Origin: Candidatus Nanopelagicales bacterium
Lineage (GTDB): Bacteria > Actinomycetota > Actinomycetes > S36-B12 > UBA10799
Reading direction: 5' to 3'
DNA: 13,990 nucleotides
Assembly: GCA_030699055.1 (NCBI GenBank)
Contig: JAUYKX010000257.1
Coordinates: 1 to 13,990, forward strand
A model generated the notes under the pieces. The model worked only from the letters and a program-made list of their open reading frames with translations, was not told where the DNA came from and did no database searches. Shown piece by piece: positions 1-9,049 of this stretch; the stretch's first letter is position 1; each line of letters starts with the position of its first letter. A program made the translations under genes and the position numbers.

Positions 1-452
1 ACCCGATGCCAGCCAGCGACGGCCCGGATGCGGATGCGAACAGCGCGGCTCGACGGTACGCAGCCGAACTGCCGCCAACGGCAGCAGCGGCGGCGGCAGT
101 TGTGGGAACCAGCCCATGGTTGGACATTTGCCTGCTGGGTATCGGAGAAGATGCCCACGTCGCTTCGCTGTTCCCCGGCCGACACGAGGCGGTCGAACCG
201 GCGACGGTGGTCGCGGTCCATGACTCTCCGAAACCTCCGCCGACCCGAACCACCTTCACGATGAGTGTCATCTGTTCGTCGGATGAGGTCTGGTTGATCG
301 CCGCCGGCGAAGGCAAGGCCCAAGCCGTGCAGCGCACGCTTGCCGGCCTGCCCCTGACCGAAGCCCCGGCGGGCTCAGCCCGCGGGCGGTCTCACACTGT
401 GCTGTTTGCCGACCAGGCGGCGGTCAATCTTGTACGCCCCTCAGGCGGCTGA
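1..452 (+). CDS. pgl: 6-phosphogluconolactonase, C-terminal part (5' end outside window)
   Basis: Hydrolyses 6-phosphoglucono-lactone to 6-phosphogluconate, the second step of the oxidative pentose phosphate pathway in the cytoplasm. The reading frame is open from base 3, so the ATG at base 6 is probably internal and the true start lies upstream. The family motif appears as LGIGEDAHVASLFPG (usual form G-x-G-x-D-G-H-x-A-S-L-F-P-G; here Ala replaces the second Gly). It is followed by the PPPTRTTFT strand and the VWLIAAGEGKA segment expected near the C-terminus of Pgl/DevB proteins. About 149 residues are visible of a usual 230-260. It ends with TGA at 450-452, one base before the stop of rbpA on the other strand. 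In actinomycetes pgl commonly follows zwf and opcA, which would be expected upstream of this window (inference). Confidence 0.93.
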   Translation, partial: PMPASDGPDADANSAARRYAAELPPTAAAAAAVVGTSPWLDICLLGIGEDAHVASLFPGRHEAVEPATVVAVHDSPKPPPTRTTFTMSVICSSDEVWLIAAGEGKAQAVQRTLAGLPLTEAPAGSARGRSHTVLFADQAAVNLVRPSGG

Positions 453-453
453 T

Positions 454-792
454 TCAGAGCTGGCGAGCGCGAAAACGTTCCAGGGCCTCATCGAGCAAAT
501 TGCTGCCATCTCCGTCTGATCGGCGTTCTTTCACGTAGGCCAGATGGGTTTTGTAGGGCTCGTTCTTGGGCGGAGCCGGTGGGTTGTCCGGATCGAGACC
601 CGCGGGCCAACCGCACCTCGGACAATCCCACTCCTCGGGCGCCGCCACGTCGACGGCGAATTGCGGTCGCGACTCGTGCCCGTTGGCGCACCAGAAGGAC
701 ACACAAACCCGTGGGGCCGGCTCACCCCGCTCGTCCTCCCCCATCGGGCCAGCTCCCACTCGACTACCACGAATTGCGCTACCACCAGCCAC
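454..792 (-). CDS. rbpA: RNA polymerase-binding protein RbpA
   Basis: RbpA binds the principal sigma factor and the RNA polymerase beta subunit and stabilises the open promoter complex; it is found only in Actinomycetota. The 112-residue product has the signature AIRGSRVGAGPMGE, a core with Cys35, His39, Cys57 and Cys60 (C-x3-H ... C-x2-C), and the C-terminal sigma-interaction part PYKTHLAYVKERRS. All four ligands seen in zinc-binding RbpA of the Streptomyces type are present. I chose the GTG at 792: an AGGAGG at 800-805 lies 7 nt upstream, and MAGGSAIRG matches the family N-terminus. The TTG two codons earlier (798) would leave only 1 nt after the SD. The SD overlaps the secG stop codon (805-807), so translation is probably coupled to secG. 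It converges with pgl with a 1-bp gap and no visible intrinsic terminator. Confidence 0.95.
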   Translation of the reverse strand: MAGGSAIRGSRVGAGPMGEDERGEPAPRVCVSFWCANGHESRPQFAVDVAAPEEWDCPRCGWPAGLDPDNPPAPPKNEPYKTHLAYVKERRSDGDGSNLLDEALERFRARQL

Positions 793-804
793 GTTCAATC
801 CTCC

Positions 805-1035
805 TCAGGTGCGGAGCAGAAGACCAAGGCCAACGATGCAAGCGAACCAGATCAGGCCGATGGCGATCGTTATCCGGTCGAGATTGCGTTCGGCAACGCT
901 GGATCCACCCACGGACGAGCTAACCCCGCCGCCGAACATGTCCGACAGGCCACCGCCTTTGCCCTTGTGCAACAACACCAGGACGACCAACAGCAGACTG
1001 GTAATCACCAGCAGCACTTGCAGAAAAACGGTCAT
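805..1035 (-). CDS. secG: Preprotein translocase subunit SecG
   Basis: Small accessory subunit of the SecYEG channel in the cytoplasmic membrane. The 76-residue product has the standard layout: a first membrane helix at about residues 3-22 (FLQVLLVITSLLLVVLVLLH), a cytoplasmic loop with HKGKGGGLSDMFGGG at about 23-37, and a second helix at about 55-74. Start choice: the ATG at 1035 gives the usual SecG length and has GAGG just upstream, although the spacing is short (3 nt). An upstream in-frame ATG at 1080 would add 15 residues with no SecG similarity. Upstream, a TATTGT hexamer on the minus strand (1093-1098) could be a -10 element, but no good -35 accompanies it, so I do not list it as a promoter. 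The 149-bp gap to tpiA shows no strong terminator. Placement after tpiA is common in actinomycetes. Confidence 0.95.
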   Translation of the reverse strand: MTVFLQVLLVITSLLLVVLVLLHKGKGGGLSDMFGGGVSSSVGGSSVAERNLDRITIAIGLIWFACIVGLGLLLRT

Positions 1036-1184
1036 GTACCTCGTCCACAGTGTCCCGGCCAATGCCTGACGCATCGGCACGTACGCGGCGAAACAATACC
1101 CCGCCGGGACCCTGAATCACTGCAGGCCCCGATTTCACCCCAACCCCAGATCCTGACCAACGCGGTCGAGACTCGTTCTCAACC

Positions 1185-1973
1185 TCAGTTGAACAGCAGA
1201 CGATGGCGGATCAGAGCCACGAATTCGTCCGCGTCCAGACTGGCCCCACCTACGAGACCACCATCGATATCGGGCATCTCCATCAGGCCAGTCACATTCG
1301 TTGCCTTCATCGACCCCCCGTACAACACGCGGACTGTCGCCGCCAGATCGCCGTCGTACAACTCAGCCAGGCGGGAGCGAATCGCACCACAGACCTCCTG
1401 GGCATCGTCCGGGGTGGCGACTTCCCCGGTTCCGATCGCCCAGATGGGCTCGTACGCGATGACCGCGCGCGCTGCCTCGTCGCGGCCGATCCCAACCAAT
1501 CCGGCATCAAGCTGAGCCAGCGTGTACGACACGTGGTCGCCTGCTCGCCGGACTTCAAGCCCTTCCCCGACACAGAGAATCGGCGTCAGCGAATGCCGAA
1601 ACGCGGCCTTGACCTTGGCATTGACAATCTCGTCGTTTTCACCGTGATACTGGCGCCTTTCACTGTGCCCAACGATCACGTGGGTACAACCCAATTTCGC
1701 CAGCATCGCTCCCGAGATTTCACCCGTGTAGGCCCCCGAATCAAACATGGAAAGATCCTGAGCTCCGTAAACAATCTTGAGTCGATCGCCGTCGACCAAC
1801 GTCTGCACGGAACGAATGTCAGTGAAGGGCGGCAGCACCGACACGTCACAGGCCTCGAAGTCGTCAGCCTTGAGAGTGAAGGCCAAACGCTGAACCAAGG
1901 CGATGGCCTCGAGATGATTGAGGTTCATCTTCCAGTTTCCGGCCATCAGCGGTCGGCGTTCGGACTCACTCAC
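1185..1973 (-). CDS. tpiA: Triose-phosphate isomerase
   Basis: Interconverts dihydroxyacetone phosphate and glyceraldehyde 3-phosphate as a cytoplasmic TIM-barrel dimer. All catalytic landmarks are visible in the 262-residue product: Asn13 and Lys15 in AGNWKMN, His103 in VGHSERR, Glu175 in [11 protein letters not shown], and the phosphate-binding YGGSM and GGLVGGASL loops near the C-terminus. The chosen start is the GTG at 1973, which overlaps the pgk stop as GTGA. A GGAAGGG sits about 8 nt upstream inside the end of pgk. The in-frame ATG of MAGNWKMN, nine codons later, is possible but less likely given the coupling geometry and the N-terminal length usual in actinomycetes. The overlap argues for translational coupling within the gap-pgk-tpiA operon. 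Confidence 0.97.
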   Translation of the reverse strand: MSESERRPLMAGNWKMNLNHLEAIALVQRLAFTLKADDFEACDVSVLPPFTDIRSVQTLVDGDRLKIVYGAQDLSMFDSGAYTGEISGAMLAKLGCTHVIVGHSERRQYHGENDEIVNAKVKAAFRHSLTPILCVGEGLEVRRAGDHVSYTLAQLDAGLVGIGRDEAARAVIAYEPIWAIGTGEVATPDDAQEVCGAIRSRLAELYDGDLAATVRVLYGGSMKATNVTGLMEMPDIDGGLVGGASLDADEFVALIRHRLLFN

Positions 1974-3193
1974 GATTGCGGCCCTTCCAATACAGCTAGC
2001 CCCGGCAGGTGTTTGCCTTCCAACAGTTCCAGACTCGCTCCCCCACCAGTCGAGATATGGGTGATCTTCGACGCATCGATGCCCAGCTTGTGAATGGCAG
2101 CGGCCGAATCTCCTCCCCCGACCACCGAGGTGCCCTCGACCCGGGTGAGAGCCTCGGCCACCGTCCTCGTACCGGCCGCAAATGGGGTCAGTTCGAAAAC
2201 CCCCATGGGCCCGTTCCAGGCCACGGTCGCCGACTCCTCCACGGCCTTGGCGAAGGCGGCGGAAGTGGCTGGTCCAATGTCCAGGCCCATCCAGCCGTCG
2301 GGAATCCCATCTGCCACCGCGACCACCTCAGTCGGCGCCTCGGCGCTGATCTTCTGAGCAATCACCACGTCCGTCGGCAGCAGTAGCTCCACTCCTTGCT
2401 CCTCGGCCTGAGCCATGGCACTACGCACCGCGTCGACTTGCTCGCTCTCGACCAGTGACGAGCCAACCGCATGCCCCTGGGCCGCCAGAAATGTGAAACA
2501 CATCCCGCCGCCGATCACGATGCGATCCACCTTTGGTAGCAGGTTTGCCACCACCGGCAGCTTGTCCGCAACCTTGGCGCCCCCCAACACGACGGTGAAC
2601 GGCCGCAACGGATTGCTCAGGATCTTGTCGAATACCGCCACTTCCCGTTCCACGAGCAGGCCCGCCGCACTGGGCAAGTCCGTCGCCAACTCGGTGACGC
2701 TGGCCTGAGCCCGATGAACGACACCGAAGCCGTCTCCGACGTAGACATCGCCCAACTCGGCCCATTCCCGGGCCAGACTCTGCCGCTCCACCGGATCCTT
2801 GCTGGTCTCCCGCGGATCGAACCGAACGTTCTCCAGGAGGGCAACATCGCCGGGTCCCAACTGCGCTACCACTGCCTGCGCGGCCGGTCCGCTGACGGCC
2901 GGCGCCATCAACATCGGAGCCTCGATCAACTCAGACAGCCGCCCCGCGACCGGTCTCAGAGACAACTCATCGCTGGGCTGACCCTTGGGTCGACCCAGGT
3001 GCGCGAGGATGACAACCCGCGCACCCTTCTCCCGCAGTCGACTGATCGTCGGCAGGGCCGCTCGAATCCTCTGATCGTCGGCAACGGTGACCCGATCACC
3101 GTCACGATTCAGCGGGACGTTGAAGTCCGATCGGAGCAACACCGTCCGGTCGGCGTAGTCGAGCCCGTCCAGGGTTCGCAGCGCACCTGCCAT
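1970..3193 (-). CDS. pgk: Phosphoglycerate kinase
   Basis: Transfers the acyl phosphate of 1,3-bisphosphoglycerate to ADP, the first ATP-yielding step of glycolysis; cytoplasmic monomer. The 407-residue length is standard. Visible motifs are the N-terminal substrate-binding RSDFNVP (residues 21-27), LAHLGRPKG, the basic-patch and hinge segments, WNGPMGVFE, and the C-terminal nucleotide-binding GGGDSAAA. The ATG at 3193 has GGAGG 7 nt upstream. The longer frame up to 3271 overlaps the end of gap and its extra residues do not resemble Pgk. It starts 20 bp after the gap stop and ends in a 4-bp overlap with tpiA, so the three genes are almost certainly co-transcribed. Confidence 0.97.
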   Translation of the reverse strand: MAGALRTLDGLDYADRTVLLRSDFNVPLNRDGDRVTVADDQRIRAALPTISRLREKGARVVILAHLGRPKGQPSDELSLRPVAGRLSELIEAPMLMAPAVSGPAAQAVVAQLGPGDVALLENVRFDPRETSKDPVERQSLAREWAELGDVYVGDGFGVVHRAQASVTELATDLPSAAGLLVEREVAVFDKILSNPLRPFTVVLGGAKVADKLPVVANLLPKVDRIVIGGGMCFTFLAAQGHAVGSSLVESEQVDAVRSAMAQAEEQGVELLLPTDVVIAQKISAEAPTEVVAVADGIPDGWMGLDIGPATSAAFAKAVEESATVAWNGPMGVFELTPFAAGTRTVAEALTRVEGTSVVGGGDSAAAIHKLGIDASKITHISTGGGASLELLEGKHLPGLAVLEGPQS

Positions 3194-3213
3194 GATCGAA
3201 CCTCCGGTCCGGT

Positions 3214-4284
<1,071 letters not shown>

Positions 4285-4287
<3 letters not shown>

Positions 4288-5265
4288 GGGGATCATCATG
4301 TCGGGTGTAAGCGCGGACTCGGTGTCCGGGATTCCCAACTCTTTGGCCCGGCGATCGGCCATGGCCAAAAGCCTGCGGATTCGGCCGGCAATCGCATCCT
4401 TGGTCATCGGCGGGTCAGCCATCGCACCCAACTCCTCCAGGCTGGCCTGCTTGTGCCGCATCCGCAGCTGGCCAGCCTGCCGCAGATGATCGGGCAGGTC
4501 AACGCCCAGGATCTCCATCGCTCGTTCGACCCGAGCACCGGCAGCCACAGCGGCCCGAGCCGAACGACGCATGTTCGCGTCATCGAAGTTGGCCAATCGG
4601 TGGGCCGTCGCCCGGACTTCCCGCCGAACCCGGCGCTCCTCCCACGTCAGCTTCGAGCTGTGCGCCCCCATACGCACCAGCAACTCACCGATGGCATCGC
4701 CATCACGAATCACCACCCGGTCCACCCCTCGCACCTCACGGGATTTGGCCGCCAGCCCAAGCCGACGAGCCGCTCCGGCCAAGGCCAAGGCCGCCTCCGA
4801 GCCGGGACAGGTGACCTCCAAAGCCGATGCTCGCCCGGGTTCGGTCAGCGAGCCATGCACGAGAAAAGCACCACGCCAGGCCGCCTCGATATCGCACCGA
4901 CCCCCGGAAACCACACTCGGCGGCAACCCGCGAACCGGGCGGCCAGATCCGTCCACCAAGCCCGTCTGCCGGGCCAGGGCGGATCCGCCGGCCGCGACTC
5001 TCACCACATACCGATTTCCTTGCCGTAAACCACCCGGATGGACCACTGCCATCTCGGCCGAATGAGCGAACAGGTCCTGGATGTCCCGACGCAACCGGCG
5101 GGCCGCCGCGCCACTGTCGAGCTCAGCCTCCACAACGATCTTGCCCTCGACCAGGTGCAACCCCCCGGCAAACCGAAGAATCGTCGCCACCTCCGCCTTG
5201 CGACAGCAGACCTTGGTCACCTCGAATCTGCTCAGTTCGTCCTTCACTTCCGCGGTCATTGCCAT
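4285..5265 (-). CDS. whiA: DNA-binding protein WhiA (sporulation/cell-division regulator family)
   Basis: WhiA is a DNA-binding protein that in Streptomyces acts with WhiB to activate division and sporulation genes; homologues also occur in non-sporulating Gram-positive bacteria. The 326-residue product has the typical N-terminus ([13 protein letters not shown]), RFAGGLHLV, the degenerate LAGLIDADG homing-endonuclease-like domain with [18 protein letters not shown], the linker [22 protein letters not shown], and the C-terminal helix-turn-helix ([30 protein letters not shown] region). I chose the ATG at 5265 because AGGA lies 7 nt upstream; the ATG two codons later is also possible. The frame continues upstream to 5451, but those extra residues overlap rapZ and are not WhiA-like. 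It sits 97 bp after rapZ with no yvcK between. The presence of whiA alone does not show that the organism sporulates. Confidence 0.95.
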
Positions 5266-5362
5266 AGCCGGATCCTGCCACGGACGGCGAGGCGGCGAGG
5301 CGGGCAATGGGTAATCGGTCGATTTGCCCCGACTCGTCCGGATTGGCCGGATTGCGGTCGCG
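5266..5362. other. rapZ-whiA intergenic gap where yvcK is usually found
   Basis: The gap is 97 bp, with no ORF resembling YvcK (no GGGxG-type N-terminal motif in any frame). It contains a spaced inverted repeat GGGCAA (5302-5307) and TTGCCC (5324-5329), whose arms start 22 bp apart, and a tandem pair of CCGGATTG (5338-5345 and 5347-5354). There is no convincing -10/-35 pair for whiA, so whiA may be transcribed from uvrC or rapZ. Confidence 0.6.
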
Positions 5363-6241
5363 CTACTCGCGACCAAGATCCCGGTGAACCACCAGTGTCT
5401 CCACCCCGGCCTTGACCAAACGCGTCGCCAGGTGTTCGGACATCGCCACACTGCGGTGCTTTCCCCCGGTACACCCGACCGCGATGGTCACGTAACGCTT
5501 GCCCTCGTGCAGGTAACCACCCGCCACGATGTCGAGCATCTTGGCGTAGACATCCAGAAACTCCCGGGCTTCTGGCATCTGGGTGACGTAGTCGCTCACT
5601 TCCGGGTCCAGCCCCGTCCGGTCACGCAGATCAGGCTCCCAGAACGGGTTCGGCAGAAAGCGAACGTCGGCGACCAGGTCCGCGTCGACCGGCAGTCCGT
5701 ACTTGAAGCCGAATGACATCACCGTGGCCCGCAACGCCACATCGTCCTGGTCATCGAAAGCGGCTTCGATCTTGCGCCGCAATTCGTGGATATTGAGACT
5801 CGAGGTGTCGATCACCAAGTCCGCTTCCCCCCGCAGATCCGCCAGTGCCGATCGTTCCCGGGCCAAGCCGTCCACTATCCGACCGACCCCCTGGAGCGGA
5901 TGGGGGCGCCGACTCGACTCGAACCGGCGCACCAGCACCTCGTCAGTTGCCTCCAGAAACAGCACCCGGACCGACACATTCTCCCGGCGCAGTCGCCACA
6001 CGATCTCGACAAGACCGGTGAACATGGGACCGCCCCGAACGTCAATCACAACTGCCACCCGGCGGACGGACCCGGTCTTACGCACTTCCTCCAACGCGGC
6101 CAACAGCACTGCCGGGGGCAGGTTGTCGATGACAAACCACCCGCAATCCTCCAAAGAACGCGCCGCCGATGATCGACCGGCGCCGGACATTCCCGACACG
6201 AGCACCAGGTCCAGTGGTTCCTTCCGCACGGACTCAAGCAT
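5363..6241 (-). CDS. rapZ: RNase adapter protein RapZ / YvcJ-family P-loop nucleotide-binding protein
   Basis: This family binds nucleotides and, in E. coli, small RNAs that control glucosamine-6-phosphate synthase; its role in actinomycetes is not well established. The 292-residue product has an N-terminal P-loop GMSGAGRS (residues 17-24), where Arg stands in for the usual Lys as in other actinobacterial members, followed by [14 protein letters not shown]. The middle has [13 protein letters not shown] and RRPHPL. The C-terminal domain has [19 protein letters not shown] and [10 protein letters not shown], the most conserved parts of the family. The chosen start is the ATG at 6241, inside the end of uvrC (8-nt overlap), with only a weak SD, so translation is probably coupled to uvrC. 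An upstream extension to 6334 lies wholly within uvrC and is unlike the family. Confidence 0.94.
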   Translation of the reverse strand: MLESVRKEPLDLVLVSGMSGAGRSSAARSLEDCGWFVIDNLPPAVLLAALEEVRKTGSVRRVAVVIDVRGGPMFTGLVEIVWRLRRENVSVRVLFLEATDEVLVRRFESSRRPHPLQGVGRIVDGLARERSALADLRGEADLVIDTSSLNIHELRRKIEAAFDDQDDVALRATVMSFGFKYGLPVDADLVADVRFLPNPFWEPDLRDRTGLDPEVSDYVTQMPEAREFLDVYAKMLDIVAGGYLHEGKRYVTIAVGCTGGKHRSVAMSEHLATRLVKAGVETLVVHRDLGRE

Positions 6242-8171
6242 GGTCGAAGATTTCGCCCGTCGCCATGTCAACGGAGGGCTCCACCGTTTCCGCCGCCAGG
6301 GTGCGCTCGATGGATTCGGCCAGGGCCGGCCCAACGCCTGGGGTCTTCATCAGTTCGTCACGAGACGCAGCCCTGATCGCTCGCAACGAACCGAATCGAA
6401 TTATCAGGGCCGCCCGGCGGGCAGGCCCGAGACCGGGAATCGCGTCCAACCGACTTTCCCGGACCTTCTTCCGCCGACGTTTGCGGTGTTGACCGATGGC
6501 GACTCGATGGGCCTCGTCGCGCAAACGCTGGAGAAGGTAAAGCCCCTCACTGCGACGCGAAAGGATCACCGGGTGGTCGATTCCGGGCGCCCACACCTCC
6601 TCCAGCCTTTTCGCCAGGCCCCGGATCGGAATCCCGGCGGCCTCGGTGACGGAGCCGGCCGCGTTGACCTGCGGCAGCCCTCCGTCGATCAGTAGAAGTC
6701 CCGGTCGGTAGGGACCCGAGCCGGGCCGGTCGCGGTAACGACGTTGCACGGCCTGTCTGACAGCCGCCGTGTCGTCCGGGGCGTGTTCGATGACGTACGT
6801 CCGATACTCCGACTTGACGGGCAGACCGTCCTCGAAGACGACAACCGAAGCCACGGCGTCATCGCCACCGTGGCTGGAAATGTCAATGCACTCGATCCGC
6901 AGCGGAGCCGCGGGCAAGTCGAGAAGCTCCTGAAGTTCACTCATGGCCTGTCCGCGAGAAACCAGGTCCGCCCCTCGACGGAGCTTGTGCCTTGACAGTG
7001 CTTGGTCGGCGTTGGCCGCCACTGCCTCGAGCAGTTGACGCTTCTTACCTCGGCGGGGTTGTCGCACTTGCACTGGTCGACCCCGCTTCCGGGCCAGCCA
7101 GCCGGCCAGGGCCGCGGAATCGACCATCTCCTCACTCACCAACACCTCGGCGGGAATTGCCGCTGGATCAGCCTCCCCGTAGTACCGGACCAGGACCTGC
7201 TCGATTAGTTCGCCCGGGTCGACGTCGGCAGATCGGTCGACCACGAAACCGCGCTGGCCGGTCACCCGGCCGGCCCGAACGTGGAATACCTCGACGGCCG
7301 CCTGCAGTTCGTCAGCCGACACGGCAAAGACGTCGGCGATCACCTCGTTCGACAAGACGACCGCGCTCTGTTGAAGCGCGGCCCGCAGGGAGGCAACTTC
7401 GTCACGCAATCGCGCGGCTTCCTCGTATTCGTGTCGCGCAGCGAACTCCTTCATCTCCGCAACCAACTTGTCGATCACTTCGTCGGCCCGGCCGTCGAGG
7501 AAGGCGCACAGCTCCCGGGCGATCTGGCGGTGCTCCTCTGCCGAAATCCGTCCCGCGCAAGGTGCCGAGCACTTGCCGATTTCGCCCAGCAGACATGGGC
7601 GACCCAGCAGCTGCTGTCGCCGGAACTCTGCAGCGCCACAGGTCCGCAGCGGGAAGGTCCGCAGCATGAGCCGTTCCAGGGTGTCGCGGATGACCCAACC
7701 CTGCGGGTACGGGCCGAAGTACCTGATCCCCGGTCGCTGCTTGGCCCGGGTGGCGAAAACCCGGGGGTATTCCTCGGACATGGTTACCGCGATGTAGGGG
7801 TACGATTTGTCGTCCCGGAATCGGACGTTGAATCTGGGCTCGTACTCCTTGATCCACGAGTATTCGAGCTGCAGGGCGTCGATTTCGGACGGAACAACGA
7901 CCCAATCGACGCCTGCGGAGGCCCGAACCATCGCGGCTGTTCGCGGATGCTGGGTGGCCGAGTCACCGAAGTAGCTCGACAACCTGTTCCTCAGGTTTCG
8001 AGCCTTTCCAACGTAGATCACCGTGCCTTCGTGGTCACGAAATCGGTACACACCGGGCGTGGTCGGCACTACGCCGGTCCGGGGCCTCCAGGCAGGCGAA
8101 TGACGCCCTTGTCCGATTTCACCGACGGCTGGGTCACCGGCTACGTCACCGGGCGCGCCGTCTTCGGACAT
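6234..8171 (-). CDS. uvrC: UvrABC excinuclease subunit C
   Basis: UvrC makes both incisions around a DNA lesion after UvrA and UvrB recognition. Domains in the 645-residue protein: the GIY-YIG nuclease (GVYRFRDHEGTVIYVGKA, from about residue 40), the Cys cluster near CGAAEFRRQ and GRPCLLGEIGKCSAPC, a UVR motif that binds UvrB (about 237-268, EFAARHEYEEAARLRDEV), the RNase H-like nuclease with Asp430 in ECIDISS, Asp in LLLIDGGLPQVNA and His in RDEAHRVAI, and C-terminal helix-hairpin-helix repeats (IPGLGPARRAALIIRFGS, TPGVGPALAESI). The usual DISH motif reads DISSH, with Ser433 replacing the conserved His. The start is the ATG at 8171; it gives a somewhat long, low-complexity N-terminal tail, but no better in-frame start exists before the GIY-YIG domain. 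No SD is visible; a TANNNT hexamer lies 7 nt upstream. It overlaps rapZ by 8 nt. Confidence 0.96.
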   Translation of the reverse strand: MSEDGAPGDVAGDPAVGEIGQGRHSPAWRPRTGVVPTTPGVYRFRDHEGTVIYVGKARNLRNRLSSYFGDSATQHPRTAAMVRASAGVDWVVVPSEIDALQLEYSWIKEYEPRFNVRFRDDKSYPYIAVTMSEEYPRVFATRAKQRPGIRYFGPYPQGWVIRDTLERLMLRTFPLRTCGAAEFRRQQLLGRPCLLGEIGKCSAPCAGRISAEEHRQIARELCAFLDGRADEVIDKLVAEMKEFAARHEYEEAARLRDEVASLRAALQQSAVVLSNEVIADVFAVSADELQAAVEVFHVRAGRVTGQRGFVVDRSADVDPGELIEQVLVRYYGEADPAAIPAEVLVSEEMVDSAALAGWLARKRGRPVQVRQPRRGKKRQLLEAVAANADQALSRHKLRRGADLVSRGQAMSELQELLDLPAAPLRIECIDISSHGGDDAVASVVVFEDGLPVKSEYRTYVIEHAPDDTAAVRQAVQRRYRDRPGSGPYRPGLLLIDGGLPQVNAAGSVTEAAGIPIRGLAKRLEEVWAPGIDHPVILSRRSEGLYLLQRLRDEAHRVAIGQHRKRRRKKVRESRLDAIPGLGPARRAALIIRFGSLRAIRAASRDELMKTPGVGPALAESIERTLAAETVEPSVDMATGEIFDHA

Positions 8172-8178
8172 GAGACCC

Positions 8179-8184
8179 AGCGTA
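8179..8184 (-). promoter_or_regulatory. Candidate -10 element for leaderless uvrC
   Basis: On the minus strand TACGCT (matching TANNNT) ends 7 nt before the uvrC ATG, which would place transcription initiation at or next to the start codon. There is no SD for uvrC, which fits a leaderless mRNA. No recognisable -35 hexamer lies at 17-18 bp. The same hexamer TACGCT occurs ahead of uvrA. Confidence 0.4.
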
Positions 8185-8317
8185 AGACCGCCGCGCAGTG
8201 ATCCGCGTCACGATCTTCGGACCCACCCCGAATGCAGTCCGACGACAACCACTCATCCTGTTGGCCAGTGATCCACTTGCAGCCCACGGGCCCCGAGCGG
8301 CCTGATGAAAGGACCCC

Positions 8318-9049
8318 ATGAGTATTTCGATCAACAATGCCCCCGCTTGCCCGTTGCCTAACGGTCGTCGCCGAACCGGTCAATCCCGGAAGGCGGCCGC
8401 ATTCGCAACCGTGATGCTCGTCGGCCTGGGTGTCGGCCTGGGTGTCGGCGCAGGCATCGGGTCGGGCCCGGCTGCCGCCGCTCCCGCGGCCACTCTCGCT
8501 ACGAATGAAGTCCGAAGCGCAACGACGGCAATCGAGGCCGCGCGACGGCTGGCCCGGACCAAGCGAGTGTTTGTGGTCGGCGATTCCATCACCGTCGGCT
8601 CCAGACCTCTCATTCGAAACTCTCTGCGAGGCCAGGTGGCCCGAGTTTCCGTTGATGCGGCCATCAGCCGGTTCACGCCAACCGGAATCCGTCTGCTCGG
8701 GACCAGGCCCGCGCAACGGGCAGCCGTCTGGGTCGTGGCGCTGGGGACGAACGATTCGCCAGACGCCCGGCGGATGCGCTCTTTCGTGGGCGAGGTTCTC
8801 AAACGAGCCCGCGGCCGGAAGGTGGTGTGGGTGAACATCGTTCGGCCCGGCGGATACGACCGGGTGAACCGGGAGTTGGCCAACCTCGATCGCCGGTACC
8901 GGAACCTCACAGTGGTCGACTGGCAGGCGGCTATTCGCCGTAATCGCGGGTGGCTGTCCGGCGACGGCGTTCACCCAACGACCGCGGGATACCGGGCCCA
9001 CGGCAGGATGATCGCGGCGGCGGCCAGGCAGTTGGCCCGTCAGCCCTGA
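8318..9049 (+). CDS. Exported SGNH/GDSL-type hydrolase or acyltransferase
   Basis: Likely a secreted or membrane-anchored SGNH-fold esterase or O-acyltransferase; the substrate is unknown. The 243-residue product has a basic N-terminal stretch (RRR, then RK, at about 17-25), one hydrophobic segment at about 26-49 rich in Gly and Val, then an Ala-rich AAAAPA that could be a signal peptidase site. The catalytic domain shows block I VVGDSITVGSR with nucleophile Ser90, block III ALGTNDS (oxyanion Asn145) and block V GDGVHPTTAGYRA with Asp216 and His219. The layout resembles the lone SGNH domain of OatA-like proteins without the acyltransferase-3 membrane part (family knowledge). The start ATG has AAAGGA 4 nt upstream. 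Its last 10 bp overlap the 3' end of the convergent marR. A cell-envelope role is an inference from export. Confidence 0.85.
   Translation: MSISINNAPACPLPNGRRRTGQSRKAAAFATVMLVGLGVGLGVGAGIGSGPAAAAPAATLATNEVRSATTAIEAARRLARTKRVFVVGDSITVGSRPLIRNSLRGQVARVSVDAAISRFTPTGIRLLGTRPAQRAAVWVVALGTNDSPDARRMRSFVGEVLKRARGRKVVWVNIVRPGGYDRVNRELANLDRRYRNLTVVDWQAAIRRNRGWLSGDGVHPTTAGYRAHGRMIAAAARQLARQP
8420..8450 (+). repeat. 12-bp tandem repeat in the SGNH gene signal segment
   Basis: GTCGGCCTGGGT occurs twice in tandem (8420-8431 and 8432-8443), followed by a partial third copy GTCGGCG. It encodes the VGLG repeats of the hydrophobic segment. The unit is a multiple of three, so copy-number change would lengthen or shorten the membrane segment without shifting frame. 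Confidence 0.8.

Noticed and set aside
1105..1140. Imperfect hairpin between secG and tpiA (GGGGCCTG...CAGGGTCCC on the minus strand)
   Set aside because: Stem is interrupted and lacks a U-tract; not enough to call a terminator.
544..2093. Long plus-strand frames (323 and 296 codons) opposite rbpA, secG and tpiA
   Set aside because: They are antisense to well-recognised genes, have no motifs, and their composition is explained by the opposite strand.
6170..6200. RapZ P-loop with Arg instead of Lys (GAGRS)
   Set aside because: Arg at this place is usual in actinobacterial RapZ-family proteins as I know them, so it is not evidence of inactivation.
8196..8274. 9-bp direct repeat CAGTGATCC (8196-8204 and 8266-8274) in the uvrC-SGNH intergenic region, with GTGA...TCAC arms
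   Set aside because: Short, 70 bp apart and without a clear promoter relation; could easily be chance.
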